A stretch of DNA of 64,000 bases from an uncultured Shewanella sp. (GCF_947501225.1 NZ_CANMUW010000002.1:372001-436000), one strand, 5' to 3'; shown: positions 29,729 through 38,046, counted from the stretch's first letter. The notes: generated by a model not told the origin, from the letters alone. Made by a program: numbers and translations.

Positions 29729-32587
29729 TTATGACTCAGTTAATGTCTTAAAGTTCGACTTATCGATAAGCTCAATGATATTTCCCTTTGAACTCAACAG
29801 CTCCGGATTATAGCTTAAGCTATCGTTTTCAAACTCTGCATCCATCTGTTCCATTAGCCATTGAATATTGCTGTCACTCATCATTCCTTGATGCGCCTGG
29901 CTCAGCAGCTCTCTGTGGAAGCGTTGACGTATCTCCAGCGGAGTTTCACGCACATCGTCAAGCCCCACTTCAATCGTCACGGTCATCTCCTCACCGAGAG
30001 CGCGGCTCAAGGCTTGCTCTAACTGGACTATGGCCACATCTGCTGCCAGATGCTTTTGATTTGGCTTCAGTAACAATGGCATTGGTACAACAAAGTCATG
30101 ACAAACAGAGTTTACCGCGAGCTGCCTGACCCGCCCGCCGACATCGAGTGCCGACATCAAACGATACCACTTCAGATCGATATCATGACCCGTCACCTCT
30201 CCCGAACCCAATACCACACCTTGAGCCGACTTAAGCACTGTTCTATCGGCCAGGGCTCCACTTGGTTCGGTAACCAGCTTTGTTGCATCACCTTGCGCCG
30301 GGTGTTGATGAGCAACATCGGCCTCCAGCGGCTCTCTGCCGTTACTAACACCATCATCGACTTGAATCGAGCGCTTCGTTTCAGCCTCAGAATCATCTTT
30401 TAATGAGGCCGGATGAGGCTGTTCCTCCCACGGCGGTCGGTCTTCGAGCTGACTGTCCGTCACTTCTCTGTTATCGCCCTGAGGAGGTTGCGCTGCAGAG
30501 CCTGTCTCACCAACATTACCGTCCGGCTCGCCCCGTTGAGGCTGTTCAGCATCAACAACTGTGGCAGGCTTTCTGCTTGGCGGCACAAAGCTCTGACGTT
30601 CCGCTTCAGGCTTTTTTCCACCACTCTCCTTAGGTTCACTCTCAACCAATTCTGTTAACAGTGAGTCTCGTGCAGCCAAGACAGCATCTAAAATATCGTC
30701 TTCACCACCATCGGAGATCGAGGGTGAGTCGACGCCGCTCTGACTATGAACCTGCTGAGTCCCTGGCACACTGCCGTTTGTATCAGGTGCCCCCTGAGCT
30801 AAAGAGTCGAAAGGAAGGTAATCATCCATCGACTGGGGATAGTCGTCATAGCCGTCGACTTGTGCATCCAGTTGTGCAGCCTGAGCGGCGTAATATTCAT
30901 CAGGCATCTGATCCTTCTGCGTCTCATAAGAGTTTGGCATAACAGGCTCGGGCACAGTTTTCAGAATATCTCTGCCACTAATATTACCCGATGGATTATC
31001 GGCAACATGGGAGTTATCCGCTTGCACTTCACTGACATTGAGCTCAGGCGAAACTTTAGTGTCTCTGTCCGACTCAGATTCAGGTTCGGAAGCAGCAGAA
31101 CCCTTCTTTGCAGTGAGCTCTCCCCCAGGCGCAACAGCAAGATCCTGCTCCATTCCCTGACTGGCAGCCTGGCTCAATATCAGAGCCTGTTCACTGTTTA
31201 AGCTGTTAAGTAAATCCGGGTCACCCAAAGAATCATCGTCTTGTTTATCAACAACCGCAGCGGTCTCATCATGCAGTTCACTTTCACTCTTAACTGCTGG
31301 TGTAGCGAACTCTGCAGCAGTGTTTTGTATGTGGGCCGAATCGTCCGGCAGCGGAACTTTCACCGCCTGCTCCGGCGCAGACTCTGCGGGTCTGGACTCA
31401 GGTGAAGCATGAACACCTGAATTATCCGACATATGTTCAGAAGCCGGTTTCACTTCCGGTATTGAGATATCTGCAGGCTTATCTACCGCCCAGCGTTTAA
31501 CCGGCACCTCAGGTACAAATGCTACCGCTCTTAACAGTGCCATCTCGAGTCCCGACTTAGGGTCCGGAGCATGAGGAAGATCTTTACGCCCGGTCAGTAA
31601 CAGTTGGTAATAGAGCTGAACCTGCTCGGGACTTAACTGCTGTGCGAAAGCGGTGATCTGTTCACTGTAAATTGACAGTTGGGCCGCAGCAGGTGCGAAC
31701 TGGCTTAAGGTGATTTGATGCAATAACTCCAGCAAACTTCGAAGGAGTTCCAGTGGGTCTGCGCCAAAGGAGAGCACCTTTGCCGTCTCCTGCATCAGGT
31801 TTTCGATTTCGCCCCTAATTAACGCACTGAGCAGGACGATGACATGTTGTTCATCGATACTGCCCAGCATCGTCTGCACCAAAGAGAGCTTAACTTCACC
31901 CGCACCAAAGGCTATCGCCTGATCGGTAAGACTCAAAGCATCACGCATACTACCATTAGCTGACTTAGCCAACAGTTTCAAAGCCTGAGGTTCGAAACTC
32001 AACTGCTCCTGAGATAGTACATGAGTTAGCTGCTGTTCGATCTCATCAAGGGTTAAGCTCTTTAAATTAAATTGCAGACAGCGAGACAGTACTGTTACCG
32101 GAAGCCTTTGTGGATCTGTTGTTGCCAGCAGGAACTTTACATGCTCCGGTGGCTCCTCGAGCGTCTTTAACAGTGCATTAAAACTGCTTCTGGAGAGCAT
32201 ATGGACTTCGTCGATCAGGTAGACCTTGTAACGCCCCCGGCTGGGACGATACTGAACATTGTCCAGTAGTTCACGGGTATCATCGACCTTGGTTCTCGAA
32301 GCTGCATCGACCTCAATGAGATCGACAAAGCGTCCCTCGGAGATCTCCACACAACTGGAACATTGACCGCAAGGAGAAGCTGTCACGCCTCTCTCACAGT
32401 TCAGACCTTTCGCGAATAGGCGCGCTAAGCTGGTTTTACCAACACCACGGGTACCTGAAAAAAGATAGGCATGGTGTAATCTTTGCTGAGAAAGAGCATT
32501 AGTTAGTGCATGTAAAACATGCGACTGGCCAACCATTTGCTCGAATGTAGCAGGGCGCCATTTTCTGGCCAACACCTGATATGACAT
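29729..32587 (-). CDS. dnaX: DNA polymerase III subunits tau and gamma
   Basis: ATG at 32587 is chosen for GGGGAG 5 bases upstream; a TTG four codons earlier (32599) is less likely. Tau is 952 residues, against 643 in E. coli. It is the clamp-loader ATPase that also organises the replisome. The AAA+ part has Walker A GTRGVGKT (45-52), the zinc site from NCERGVTASPCGQCSSC (about 63-79), and LIDEVHMLSRSSFNALLKTLEEPPEH (about 125-150). Domain III ends near 365. A very long acidic, Ser/Pro/Gln-rich linker runs to about 790, and the tau-specific polymerase-binding domain closes the protein (HDIDLKWYRLMSALDVGGRVRQL onward). A programmed -1 frameshift signal at 30580-30631 should yield a 660-residue gamma form. 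Confidence 0.96.
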   Translation of the reverse strand: MSYQVLARKWRPATFEQMVGQSHVLHALTNALSQQRLHHAYLFSGTRGVGKTSLARLFAKGLNCERGVTASPCGQCSSCVEISEGRFVDLIEVDAASRTKVDDTRELLDNVQYRPSRGRYKVYLIDEVHMLSRSSFNALLKTLEEPPEHVKFLLATTDPQRLPVTVLSRCLQFNLKSLTLDEIEQQLTHVLSQEQLSFEPQALKLLAKSANGSMRDALSLTDQAIAFGAGEVKLSLVQTMLGSIDEQHVIVLLSALIRGEIENLMQETAKVLSFGADPLELLRSLLELLHQITLSQFAPAAAQLSIYSEQITAFAQQLSPEQVQLYYQLLLTGRKDLPHAPDPKSGLEMALLRAVAFVPEVPVKRWAVDKPADISIPEVKPASEHMSDNSGVHASPESRPAESAPEQAVKVPLPDDSAHIQNTAAEFATPAVKSESELHDETAAVVDKQDDDSLGDPDLLNSLNSEQALILSQAASQGMEQDLAVAPGGELTAKKGSAASEPESESDRDTKVSPELNVSEVQADNSHVADNPSGNISGRDILKTVPEPVMPNSYETQKDQMPDEYYAAQAAQLDAQVDGYDDYPQSMDDYLPFDSLAQGAPDTNGSVPGTQQVHSQSGVDSPSISDGGEDDILDAVLAARDSLLTELVESEPKESGGKKPEAERQSFVPPSRKPATVVDAEQPQRGEPDGNVGETGSAAQPPQGDNREVTDSQLEDRPPWEEQPHPASLKDDSEAETKRSIQVDDGVSNGREPLEADVAHQHPAQGDATKLVTEPSGALADRTVLKSAQGVVLGSGEVTGHDIDLKWYRLMSALDVGGRVRQLAVNSVCHDFVVPMPLLLKPNQKHLAADVAIVQLEQALSRALGEEMTVTIEVGLDDVRETPLEIRQRFHRELLSQAHQGMMSDSNIQWLMEQMDAEFENDSLSYNPELLSSKGNIIELIDKSNFKTLTES
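30580..30631 (-). promoter_or_regulatory. Programmed -1 ribosomal frameshift signal in dnaX
   Basis: The slippery heptamer A AAA AAG (30617-30611) is in the correct zero frame (codons GGA AAA AAG at 657-659). AAGGAG (30631-30626) lies 8 bases upstream, and a stem GCGGAAC/GTGCCGC (30604-30598 with 30586-30580, one mismatch) begins 6 bases downstream. After a -1 slip the next codons are GCC TGA, so the gamma protein ends one residue after the slip. The three elements and their spacing copy the E. coli dnaX cassette. Confidence 0.85.
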
Positions 32588-32696
32588 GGAACTCCCCAAA
32601 GTGTCATTTTATCAATTTCGGGAGCATGCTCCTCGGATACTGGCACAATAACATGCCATGCAAAAACTCGCTACCGAGGAACATTTTTACGGATGA

Positions 32697-33251
32697 TTAT
32701 TCGCCGTCAAACTCACACAGTTTAACAAGCTCAAGATCCATCGCGTGAAGGCGCTTCTCGCCACCGAGATCCGGCAGAGAGATAACAAATGCGGCGTGGT
32801 TTACCTTACCACCCAGCTTTCTGATCAATTTAACAGTGGCTTCGATTGTGCCACCGGTTGCCAATAGATCATCGATAACCAACACTTTATCGTTCTCATT
32901 GATGGCATCGACATGCATCTCTAATACATCGTGCCCATATTCAAGCTCATAGCTTTCAGAAATCGTCTCACGCGGCAGCTTGCCAGGCTTACGGACGGGA
33001 ACAAAACCCAGACCCAGTTCGAGAGCTAAAGGGGCACCAAACAGAAAACCACGCGCTTCGGTACCGACAACCTTTGTGAAACCTTGGTCCTTATATTTCT
33101 CAACCAAGATATCCATTGTCGCCTTATAAGCGGTATGATCTTCCAGCAAGCTTGTCACATCTCGGAAAAGGATCCCAGGTTTCGGATAATCTGGAATGGT
33201 TTTAATGCTCTGTTTTATCACTGCTAAGGTGTCGTTATTCATCGATATCAT
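32697..33251 (-). CDS. apt: Adenine phosphoribosyltransferase
   Basis: The product has 184 residues. It salvages adenine to AMP with PRPP. The N-terminal [23 protein letters not shown] and the PRPP loop [27 protein letters not shown] (about 123-149) are diagnostic, with [16 protein letters not shown] in between. Two starts are possible, ATG at 33251 and ATG at 33242; neither has a strong ribosome binding site and the shorter one begins [10 protein letters not shown]. It lies between ybaN and dnaX as in enterobacteria. Confidence 0.96.
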   Translation of the reverse strand: MISMNNDTLAVIKQSIKTIPDYPKPGILFRDVTSLLEDHTAYKATMDILVEKYKDQGFTKVVGTEARGFLFGAPLALELGLGFVPVRKPGKLPRETISESYELEYGHDVLEMHVDAINENDKVLVIDDLLATGGTIEATVKLIRKLGGKVNHAAFVISLPDLGGEKRLHAMDLELVKLCEFDGE

Positions 33252-33467
33252 CTTTTGGTTTCGCCCGCTCTGAGAGCTGACTTGTAAAAAAATCGGGGTA
33301 AAGCTTAAGCCGCTTTAACATGAGTTGCAACAAACTCTCTCGCTAATACCAACAAGAATGGCAGGATAAAGTCACACTTTGACAAATTTTATGAGTAAAT
33401 TTTCAGAGGATGAATTAAAGCTTTTGCACAGGAAAAGCACCCACAAAAAATCAAAACTAAGGTGTTC

Positions 33468-33848
33468 TCAATCCTCTAGTTCAGGAATATTTCTGAGGAA
33501 TAGCCCAAGCGCAATAGCAAAGAAAAGGAGCATAAACTTAACCCAAACCAGAGGAACGAGAGCGATACTCAACGCAAAACTTAGCCCACTGACAATATAG
33601 GCTTTTCTTTTGAGTCCTTTGCGAATGGCACGCTCACTTTCCCAGTGGCTCAGCGCATCACTAAACCAGGGATGCGCCATTAACCACCTATGTAAGGTCT
33701 CGCTGGAACGGGCAAAGCAAAAAGCAGCTAAAAGAATGAAGGGAACTGTAGGTAAAACGGGCAGGGGGATCCCGAGCAAACCGAGTGCTAAACTACATAA
33801 CCCACAAATTAAATATGCCCCACGCTTTAATGCCATTATTTTTCTCAA
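33468..33848 (-). CDS. ybaN: YbaN family (DUF454) inner-membrane protein
   Basis: The product has 126 residues, or 122 from the internal ATG. It has a typical DUF454 layout: YLICGLCSLALGLLGIPLPVLPTVPFILLAAFCFARSS (two close membrane segments with the conserved GxxLPxLPTxPFxLLA core), then a soluble piece with LHRWLMAHPWF, and two more membrane segments at 85-120. The function is unknown. The ybaN-apt neighbourhood is the same as in E. coli. Confidence 0.88.
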   Translation of the reverse strand: MRKIMALKRGAYLICGLCSLALGLLGIPLPVLPTVPFILLAAFCFARSSETLHRWLMAHPWFSDALSHWESERAIRKGLKRKAYIVSGLSFALSIALVPLVWVKFMLLFFAIALGLFLRNIPELED

Positions 33849-34027
33849 TCCACCGGTGAAACCACATAATACCCGAATGCGTTATGAGTGAATACCCAAA
33901 TTATAATCAATGGCCGGGGTAGCGGAGCAGATAAGATGAAGCATTTTCTCACCTCAAGGGTGAAGATTTTGAGCTCATTGTCATCCCTGACACTGAGAAC
34001 CGGACTAAGTAATAACGCTGATATAAA

Positions 34028-34147
34028 TTAGAGTAAATTAGTCAATTTTAACCAAGATAATGTGGCCGGTAGTGTTGGTATCAATAAAACTAGAATAAAA
34101 CCAATGAAATAAACAAAATTAAATGGATCTTTAAATGGCTGGCTCAT
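34028..34147 (-). CDS. Candidate 39-residue single-pass membrane protein
   Basis: ATG at 34147 has GAGGAAGT immediately upstream (AGGA, 5 bases from the start), and the frame ends in TAA at 34028. The product begins MSQPFKDPFN, has a continuous hydrophobic segment VYFIGFILVLLIPTLPATL (about residues 12-30) and ends SWLKLTNLL. A perfect TATAAT lies at 34207-34202, and a perfect Fnr-type palindrome sits just after the expected transcription start. No family is recognised. Small membrane proteins of this size often belong to respiratory or transport complexes, but that is inference. Confidence 0.5.
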   Translation of the reverse strand: MSQPFKDPFNFVYFIGFILVLLIPTLPATLSWLKLTNLL

Positions 34148-34177
34148 ACTTCCTCACTCACGATAACGGTGTTTTTA

Positions 34178-34207
34178 TTGATCTAGATCAATTTTCGAGC
34201 CATTATA
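34178..34207 (-). promoter_or_regulatory. Promoter -10 box with an Fnr/EtrA-type palindrome downstream
   Basis: TTGAT-CTAG-ATCAA at 34178-34191 matches the Fnr consensus 10 of 10. The -10 hexamer TATAAT at 34207-34202 would place the transcription start near 34195, so the palindrome would cover +4 to +17. That position suits repression rather than activation of the 39-codon ORF. No good -35 is present. Confidence 0.5.
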
Positions 34208-34290
34208 GAGTGATGCCAGCCCGATAGAAAGTAGATTTCCAATATTTCCGTGATATCTGTCGCCGCCATCCAAAGTTTCCGCGCCTATAG

Positions 34291-35034
34291 TTACCCTTTA
34301 ATCTCCTTGATGACTCCCTTACCTGCAAACTCTTCAAGCATCTGCAGACATCCATCGGTCAAGGTAGCCTCATCGATATCCGGGTAATTGGCTTGCAACC
34401 AGGCCATCACCTCATCAAAGTTAACCCCTTCAGATTGGGAGAGGTAACCCAATACCTGTGCTGTAAGCGGGTTAAGCTGCAAAAAAACAACCTCTTCATC
34501 ACAATCACGGTAAAGGCAAAAATACTGAGGTGTCTCAGCCGGAGTTTCTGGTCGATACAAGTCTGATATGTGTGATACATCATAGGAATACTGCAGAACT
34601 TTAGCCGTGTCAGACAGACAAAGAGAACCGCTGCAAACGCTCCCGGTAATCTCTGTCTGAAGTGGATTATCCCTGGCTATGGCAACAACCAACTCCATAT
34701 ACTCGTAATGCGCGAGCTCCAGTAAGAATGAGGGATCCTGCTCATTAGGCTGATATTCAGATTGTAGAAAGGTAACAAACTCATTGGCAATTTCGACAAA
34801 AATTGGCGACTGGCAATCATGAATAACAAAGAACTGCTGAATCAACGCCCGCCAGTCCTCCTCACTATAGAGACTCTTGAGAACGGGAAATCCAGTGGAG
34901 ATAAAGTTTTCCATGTTATTAAAAAACAGATCTCTGTATATCTTCATCCGTCTCGAGTCCGTACCTGATGGCAGTTTTCGAGATGGCTCTTTTATATAAT
35001 CGATAAACGACTGTTGGACCTTAGTAAAACTCAT
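34291..35034 (-). CDS. hvfC: HvfC/DUF2063 RiPP maturation partner
   Basis: The product has 247 residues. The N-terminal half is a DUF2063 domain: QQSFIDYIKEPSRK, then RRMKIYRDLFFNNMENFISTGFPVLKSLYSEEDWRALIQQFF and LLELAHYEYMELVV. The C-terminal part (about 160-245) has a winged-helix-like look, with AQVLGYLSQSEGVNFDEVMAWLQ. In characterised systems this protein binds the DUF692 oxidase and helps present the precursor peptide. Its ATG overlaps the stop of hvfB by one base (TAATG), implying translational coupling and a stable complex. No further gene of the usual hvfABCD set follows. Confidence 0.85.
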   Translation of the reverse strand: MSFTKVQQSFIDYIKEPSRKLPSGTDSRRMKIYRDLFFNNMENFISTGFPVLKSLYSEEDWRALIQQFFVIHDCQSPIFVEIANEFVTFLQSEYQPNEQDPSFLLELAHYEYMELVVAIARDNPLQTEITGSVCSGSLCLSDTAKVLQYSYDVSHISDLYRPETPAETPQYFCLYRDCDEEVVFLQLNPLTAQVLGYLSQSEGVNFDEVMAWLQANYPDIDEATLTDGCLQMLEEFAGKGVIKEIKG

Positions 35035-35870
35035 TATGCGCTCCTCGACAGTAAAGCGGAGGCATCATGTTGATATTGATGGATCTGCGCTATCTCATTC
35101 AATAACAGCGACGTCGGAGGAATATTGAAATCTCTCTCCAGTAATGTTGGGTACACCCCATGGACTTCATAGCACTCCCTGAGCAACTGCCACACAGGGG
35201 AGATGATATCGGCCCCATGGGTGTCGACGATCAGATCTTCTGCTTCCTCAAAGTGACCGGCAATATGCAGATATGCGATTCGTTCGGTTGGCATCGCCCT
35301 TAAAAATTGACTCGCATCGTAGTTATGATTAATCGAATTGACATAGATATTGTTCACATCAAGCAGCAACTTACAATCCGCTTCACTTAGCACCGCATCG
35401 ATAAATTCAAGCTCGGTCATCTCGGCTCCCGGGGCCGCATAGAAGGAGACATTTTCGAGTATCAAGGGCCTTTCAAGAATATCCTCAACCAGCTTGACTC
35501 TGTTTACAACATGTCTGACCGCCTCTTGCGTAAAGGGGATAGGCATAAGGTCATACATATGACCGCTACCGGAGCAATAACTTAAATGCTCTGAATAAGT
35601 TGTAATATTATGCAGATCCATAAAGGCTTTTATATCTCTCACAAACTGAACATCAATCGGTAACGGTCCACCGATTGATAGAGATAAGCCATGACAATAA
35701 AAAGGTTTTCTCTCTGCAAGCAGTTTAAACTGGCGCTCAAACTTGCCTCCCAGAGTCATCCAGTTCTCGGGGGCCACCTCGAAAAAATCGATCGCTTCCG
35801 GAATAGATTCACAAAATTCATCTAACATCTCACGCCTAAGGCCGAGGCCGACTCTGGCTTGCTCACTCAT
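35034..35870 (-). CDS. hvfB: HvfB-type multinuclear non-haem iron oxidase (MNIO, DUF692)
   Basis: The product has 278 residues. DUF692 proteins have a TIM-barrel with a two/three-iron site and modify cysteines of RiPP precursors; MbnB of methanobactin synthesis belongs here. Likely metal-binding motifs are FYCHGLSLSIG near 57-67, YSEHLSYCSG near 91-100, LENVSFYA near 138-145, LLLDVNNIYVNSINH near 168-182, YLHIAGH near 199-205, DTHG near 215 and LLERDFNIP near 243-251. GGGGAG sits 6 bases before the ATG. It follows the cysteine-repeat precursor gene by 142 bases and is coupled to hvfC. Confidence 0.9.
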   Translation of the reverse strand: MSEQARVGLGLRREMLDEFCESIPEAIDFFEVAPENWMTLGGKFERQFKLLAERKPFYCHGLSLSIGGPLPIDVQFVRDIKAFMDLHNITTYSEHLSYCSGSGHMYDLMPIPFTQEAVRHVVNRVKLVEDILERPLILENVSFYAAPGAEMTELEFIDAVLSEADCKLLLDVNNIYVNSINHNYDASQFLRAMPTERIAYLHIAGHFEEAEDLIVDTHGADIISPVWQLLRECYEVHGVYPTLLERDFNIPPTSLLLNEIAQIHQYQHDASALLSRSA

Positions 35871-35904
35871 AACGACTCCCCACTGCGCTTACTTCATCCA
35901 TAAC

Positions 35905-35938
35905 AAAAATTATTAAGGCCAGTAAATACCGGCCTTAA
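35905..35938 (-). terminator. Hairpin between the precursor and maturase genes, probable attenuator
   Basis: TTAAGGCC (35913-35920) pairs with GGCCTTAA (35931-35938). Read leftward it is followed by TAATAATTTTTG. The U-rich tail is imperfect, so partial termination is likely, which would give more precursor than maturase transcript. It lies about 75 bases past the hvfA stop. Confidence 0.6.
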
Positions 35939-36012
35939 AAACACCAATAAGCGTCACCGATACGCACCAAAGGTTGAGGTGGTAACACTAAGTGAGCTAT
36001 TTTTAGTCGGGC

Positions 36013-36516
36013 TTACTTGCCTCCACCACATTTACCTTCGCCACACTTGCCTTCCTTACCTTTCTTCATCCCTTCACCGCACTTACCTTCCTTACCTTTC
36101 TTCATCCCTTCGCCGCACTTGCCTTCACCACACTTGCCTTCCTTGCCTTTCTTCATCCCTTCGCCGCACTTGCCTTCACCACACTTGCCCTCCTTGCCTT
36201 TCTTCATCCCTTCGCCGCATTTTCCTTCACCACACTTTCCTTCCTTGCCTTTCTTCATCCCTTCGCCGCATTTTCCTTCACCACACTTGCCCTCCTTGCC
36301 TTTCTTCATCCCTTCGCCGCACTTACCTTCACCACACTTGCCTTCTTTGCCTTTCTTCATATCGCCACCACACTTGCCTTCACCATCAACAAGCTGGTAA
36401 CCCGCTTCCATCTGGCTGTATCCGAATGGGTTAGCTTGCACCTCAGCAGCAAATGCAGAACCGATAACAACAGTGCCTAAGGCTGCAGCGACAGCGGTTT
36501 TTTTAACTAAATTCAT
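36013..36516 (-). CDS. hvfA: HvfA-type copper-binding RiPP precursor with 14 EGKCG motifs
   Basis: The product has 167 residues. A Sec signal peptide (MNLVKKTAVAAALGTVVIG then SAFA, cleaved before AEV) is followed by the family linker QANPFGYSQMEAGYQLVDG (27-45). The rest is low complexity: five copies of EGKCGEGKCGEGMKKGK, shorter units at each end, and a GGGK tail. All 14 cysteines lie in EGKCG. In the Haemophilus HvfA and bufferin families such cysteines are turned by the DUF692 enzyme into oxazolone/thioamide or thiooxazole groups that bind copper. AAAGGAAG precedes the ATG. No TonB-dependent exporter is encoded beside it, so a periplasmic buffer or a released metallophore are both possible. 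Confidence 0.9.
   Translation of the reverse strand: MNLVKKTAVAAALGTVVIGSAFAAEVQANPFGYSQMEAGYQLVDGEGKCGGDMKKGKEGKCGEGKCGEGMKKGKEGKCGEGKCGEGMKKGKEGKCGEGKCGEGMKKGKEGKCGEGKCGEGMKKGKEGKCGEGKCGEGMKKGKEGKCGEGMKKGKEGKCGEGKCGGGK
36091..36345 (-). repeat. Five 51-bp tandem repeats within hvfA
   Basis: Codons 58-142 are five near-identical 51-bp units encoding EGKCGEGKCGEGMKKGK. Differences between copies are mainly synonymous (for example CCGCACTT versus CCGCATTT on the plus strand). Shorter units of the same pattern continue to 36016 and 36381. Such an array can gain or lose 51-bp units in frame. Confidence 0.9.
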
Positions 36517-36901
36517 AATGTCTTCCTTTCAGATTAAAAATATTAGATTTAGGTTACCAACCACAATGTTGTTAGCTGGCTCGCACTAATAGACCCGACG
36601 CACAACAAATTTATTGCAAAAATTTTACCCCGGTCACACTTACGGCGAACTATTAGCATAAACGCAACCTCAGGATTTTGCCTAACTAACCATCGCTTTA
36701 AGAGAAAAAATCCCGAGTTCTACCTCTTTATAGTCAAGTTTTGTATCGCCGGCACGCTTGGGGTAGAATGCTCGCCCGTTTGTGGGAGCGTGACGTTTCG
36801 GTGTCCTTGTCTAGCAGGCCTATTTATAGCCGCAGCGGGAATACCGACAGACAACGGGCAACGCCCTTCATAGAATTGTTAATCATAGAAAGAGTCACAT
36901 A
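36517..36901. other. Divergent hvfA/dusC intergenic region
   Basis: In this 385-base gap no convincing promoter could be placed for hvfA. A GGTAACC at about 36551-36557 recalls the -35 of ECF sigma factors that control related operons in Caulobacter, but no matching -10 is found at the right distance. Nothing coding was found. Confidence 0.4.
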
Positions 36902-37828
36902 ATGCGCGTAATACTTGCTCCGATGGAAGGGGTGGCCGATGCACCGATGCGATCGCTACTCACCAGTGTCGGTGGATACGATCTGGTCATCAGTGAATTT
37001 ATTCGCGTCGTCGATCAACTGCTACCTGAGAAGGTCTTTCATCGATTATGTGCCGAATTGGCTAACAATAGTCAGACCAAGGCTGGAACACCTGTTCGAC
37101 TGCAACTATTGGGGCAACATCCTAACTGGATGGCTGAAAATGCCCTTCGCGCGGTTGAGCTGGGTTCTCGTGGCGTCGACATTAATTTTGGTTGCCCTGC
37201 TCCTATGGTCAACCGCAGTAATGGCGGGGCAGCTTTGCTAAAAGAGCCTGATACCATCTATCGTGTAACCCATACGGTTAGGGACGCAGTAACTGATACC
37301 CACCCCGTATCGGCTAAGATAAGGTTAGGCTGGGATGATAAGAGTCGATGTGTCGAGATTGCTCAGGCTATTGAAGCAGCCGGTGCCACCGAGCTTACAG
37401 TACACGCCCGTACTAAAGAGGAGGGATACAGGCCCCCGGCTCATTGGGAGTATATTCATCAGATCAGAGAAGCTATCTCTATTCCTGTCATCGCCAACGG
37501 CGAGGTTTGGAACAGAGATGACTACCAAAGGTGCCGTACAGTCAGTGGTTGCAGTGATGTGATGGTGGGCCGTGGAGCATTGGCCGTTCCCAACCTGGCC
37601 CATGTAATAAAAGGGACACAAAATAAGATGCCCTGGAGTGAAGTAAAGCAACTGCTGATTCAATACTCTGAATATGAGATCGTCAGTGCAAAGGAGAAGT
37701 ATTATCCGGCACGAATAAAACAGTGGCTGAGGTTTATCGTCCATCAATATGATGAAGCCGAGCTCCTGTTCAGACAGCTTAGGGTCATGAAACAAACAGC
37801 CGACATTTTATCGTTACTGAAGAGTTAA
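36902..37828 (+). CDS. dusC: tRNA-dihydrouridine(16) synthase DusC
   Basis: The product has 308 residues. It is a flavin enzyme that reduces U16 in the tRNA D-loop with NADPH. MRVILAPMEGVADAPMR starts the TIM barrel, ISEFIRVVDQLLP is the subfamily-specific block that separates DusC from DusA/B, the catalytic cysteine is Cys98 in NFGCPAP, and PVIANGEVW...DVMVGRGAL near 200-225 binds FMN. The length fits DusC (E. coli 315). It is transcribed divergently from hvfA and stands alone. Confidence 0.95.
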   Translation: MRVILAPMEGVADAPMRSLLTSVGGYDLVISEFIRVVDQLLPEKVFHRLCAELANNSQTKAGTPVRLQLLGQHPNWMAENALRAVELGSRGVDINFGCPAPMVNRSNGGAALLKEPDTIYRVTHTVRDAVTDTHPVSAKIRLGWDDKSRCVEIAQAIEAAGATELTVHARTKEEGYRPPAHWEYIHQIREAISIPVIANGEVWNRDDYQRCRTVSGCSDVMVGRGALAVPNLAHVIKGTQNKMPWSEVKQLLIQYSEYEIVSAKEKYYPARIKQWLRFIVHQYDEAELLFRQLRVMKQTADILSLLKS

Positions 37829-38046
37829 GTATAAGAATCATACAGTGAGTGAAAGCGGCATTCAGGCTGCAGCATACCCAAGCTCTTCTTTGATATAGGA
37901 CAATTTATCCCAACTTCAGAGGTCAGATCTGTTCCGTTAAGGGATTTTCATGGAGAAAATATGACTGAGTTTTGATCTTAGTCATAGTCACACAGCCTCA
38001 CCTGTTTAGACTAAATGTCTGTAAGTCAATAACTAGGCATATTTTC

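Larger units (their letters stand above)
33849..34290. other. Intergenic region between ybaN and hvfC holding a small ORF
   Basis: In this 442-base gap only the 39-codon ORF at 34028-34147 and the palindrome at 34178-34191 stand out. No DoxX-type gene or terminator for the hvf operon was found here. Confidence 0.5.

Noticed and set aside
34178..34191. Fnr site as an activator of the 39-codon ORF
   Set aside because: Activation at -41.5 would place the transcription start inside the ORF; repression fits better.
36050..36380. Regular repeats resembling a CRISPR array
   Set aside because: The repeats are contiguous 51-bp coding units without unique spacers, and no cas genes are nearby.
36017..36400. 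Plus-strand open frame encoding proline/histidine-rich repeats opposite hvfA
   Set aside because: It is the mirror of the hvfA tandem repeats, with no ribosome binding site; hvfA has signal peptide, RBS and matching maturase genes.
36551..36557. GGTAACC as an ECF sigma -35 for hvfA
   Set aside because: No CGAA/CGTC -10 at about 16 bases; sequence too short to be meaningful alone.
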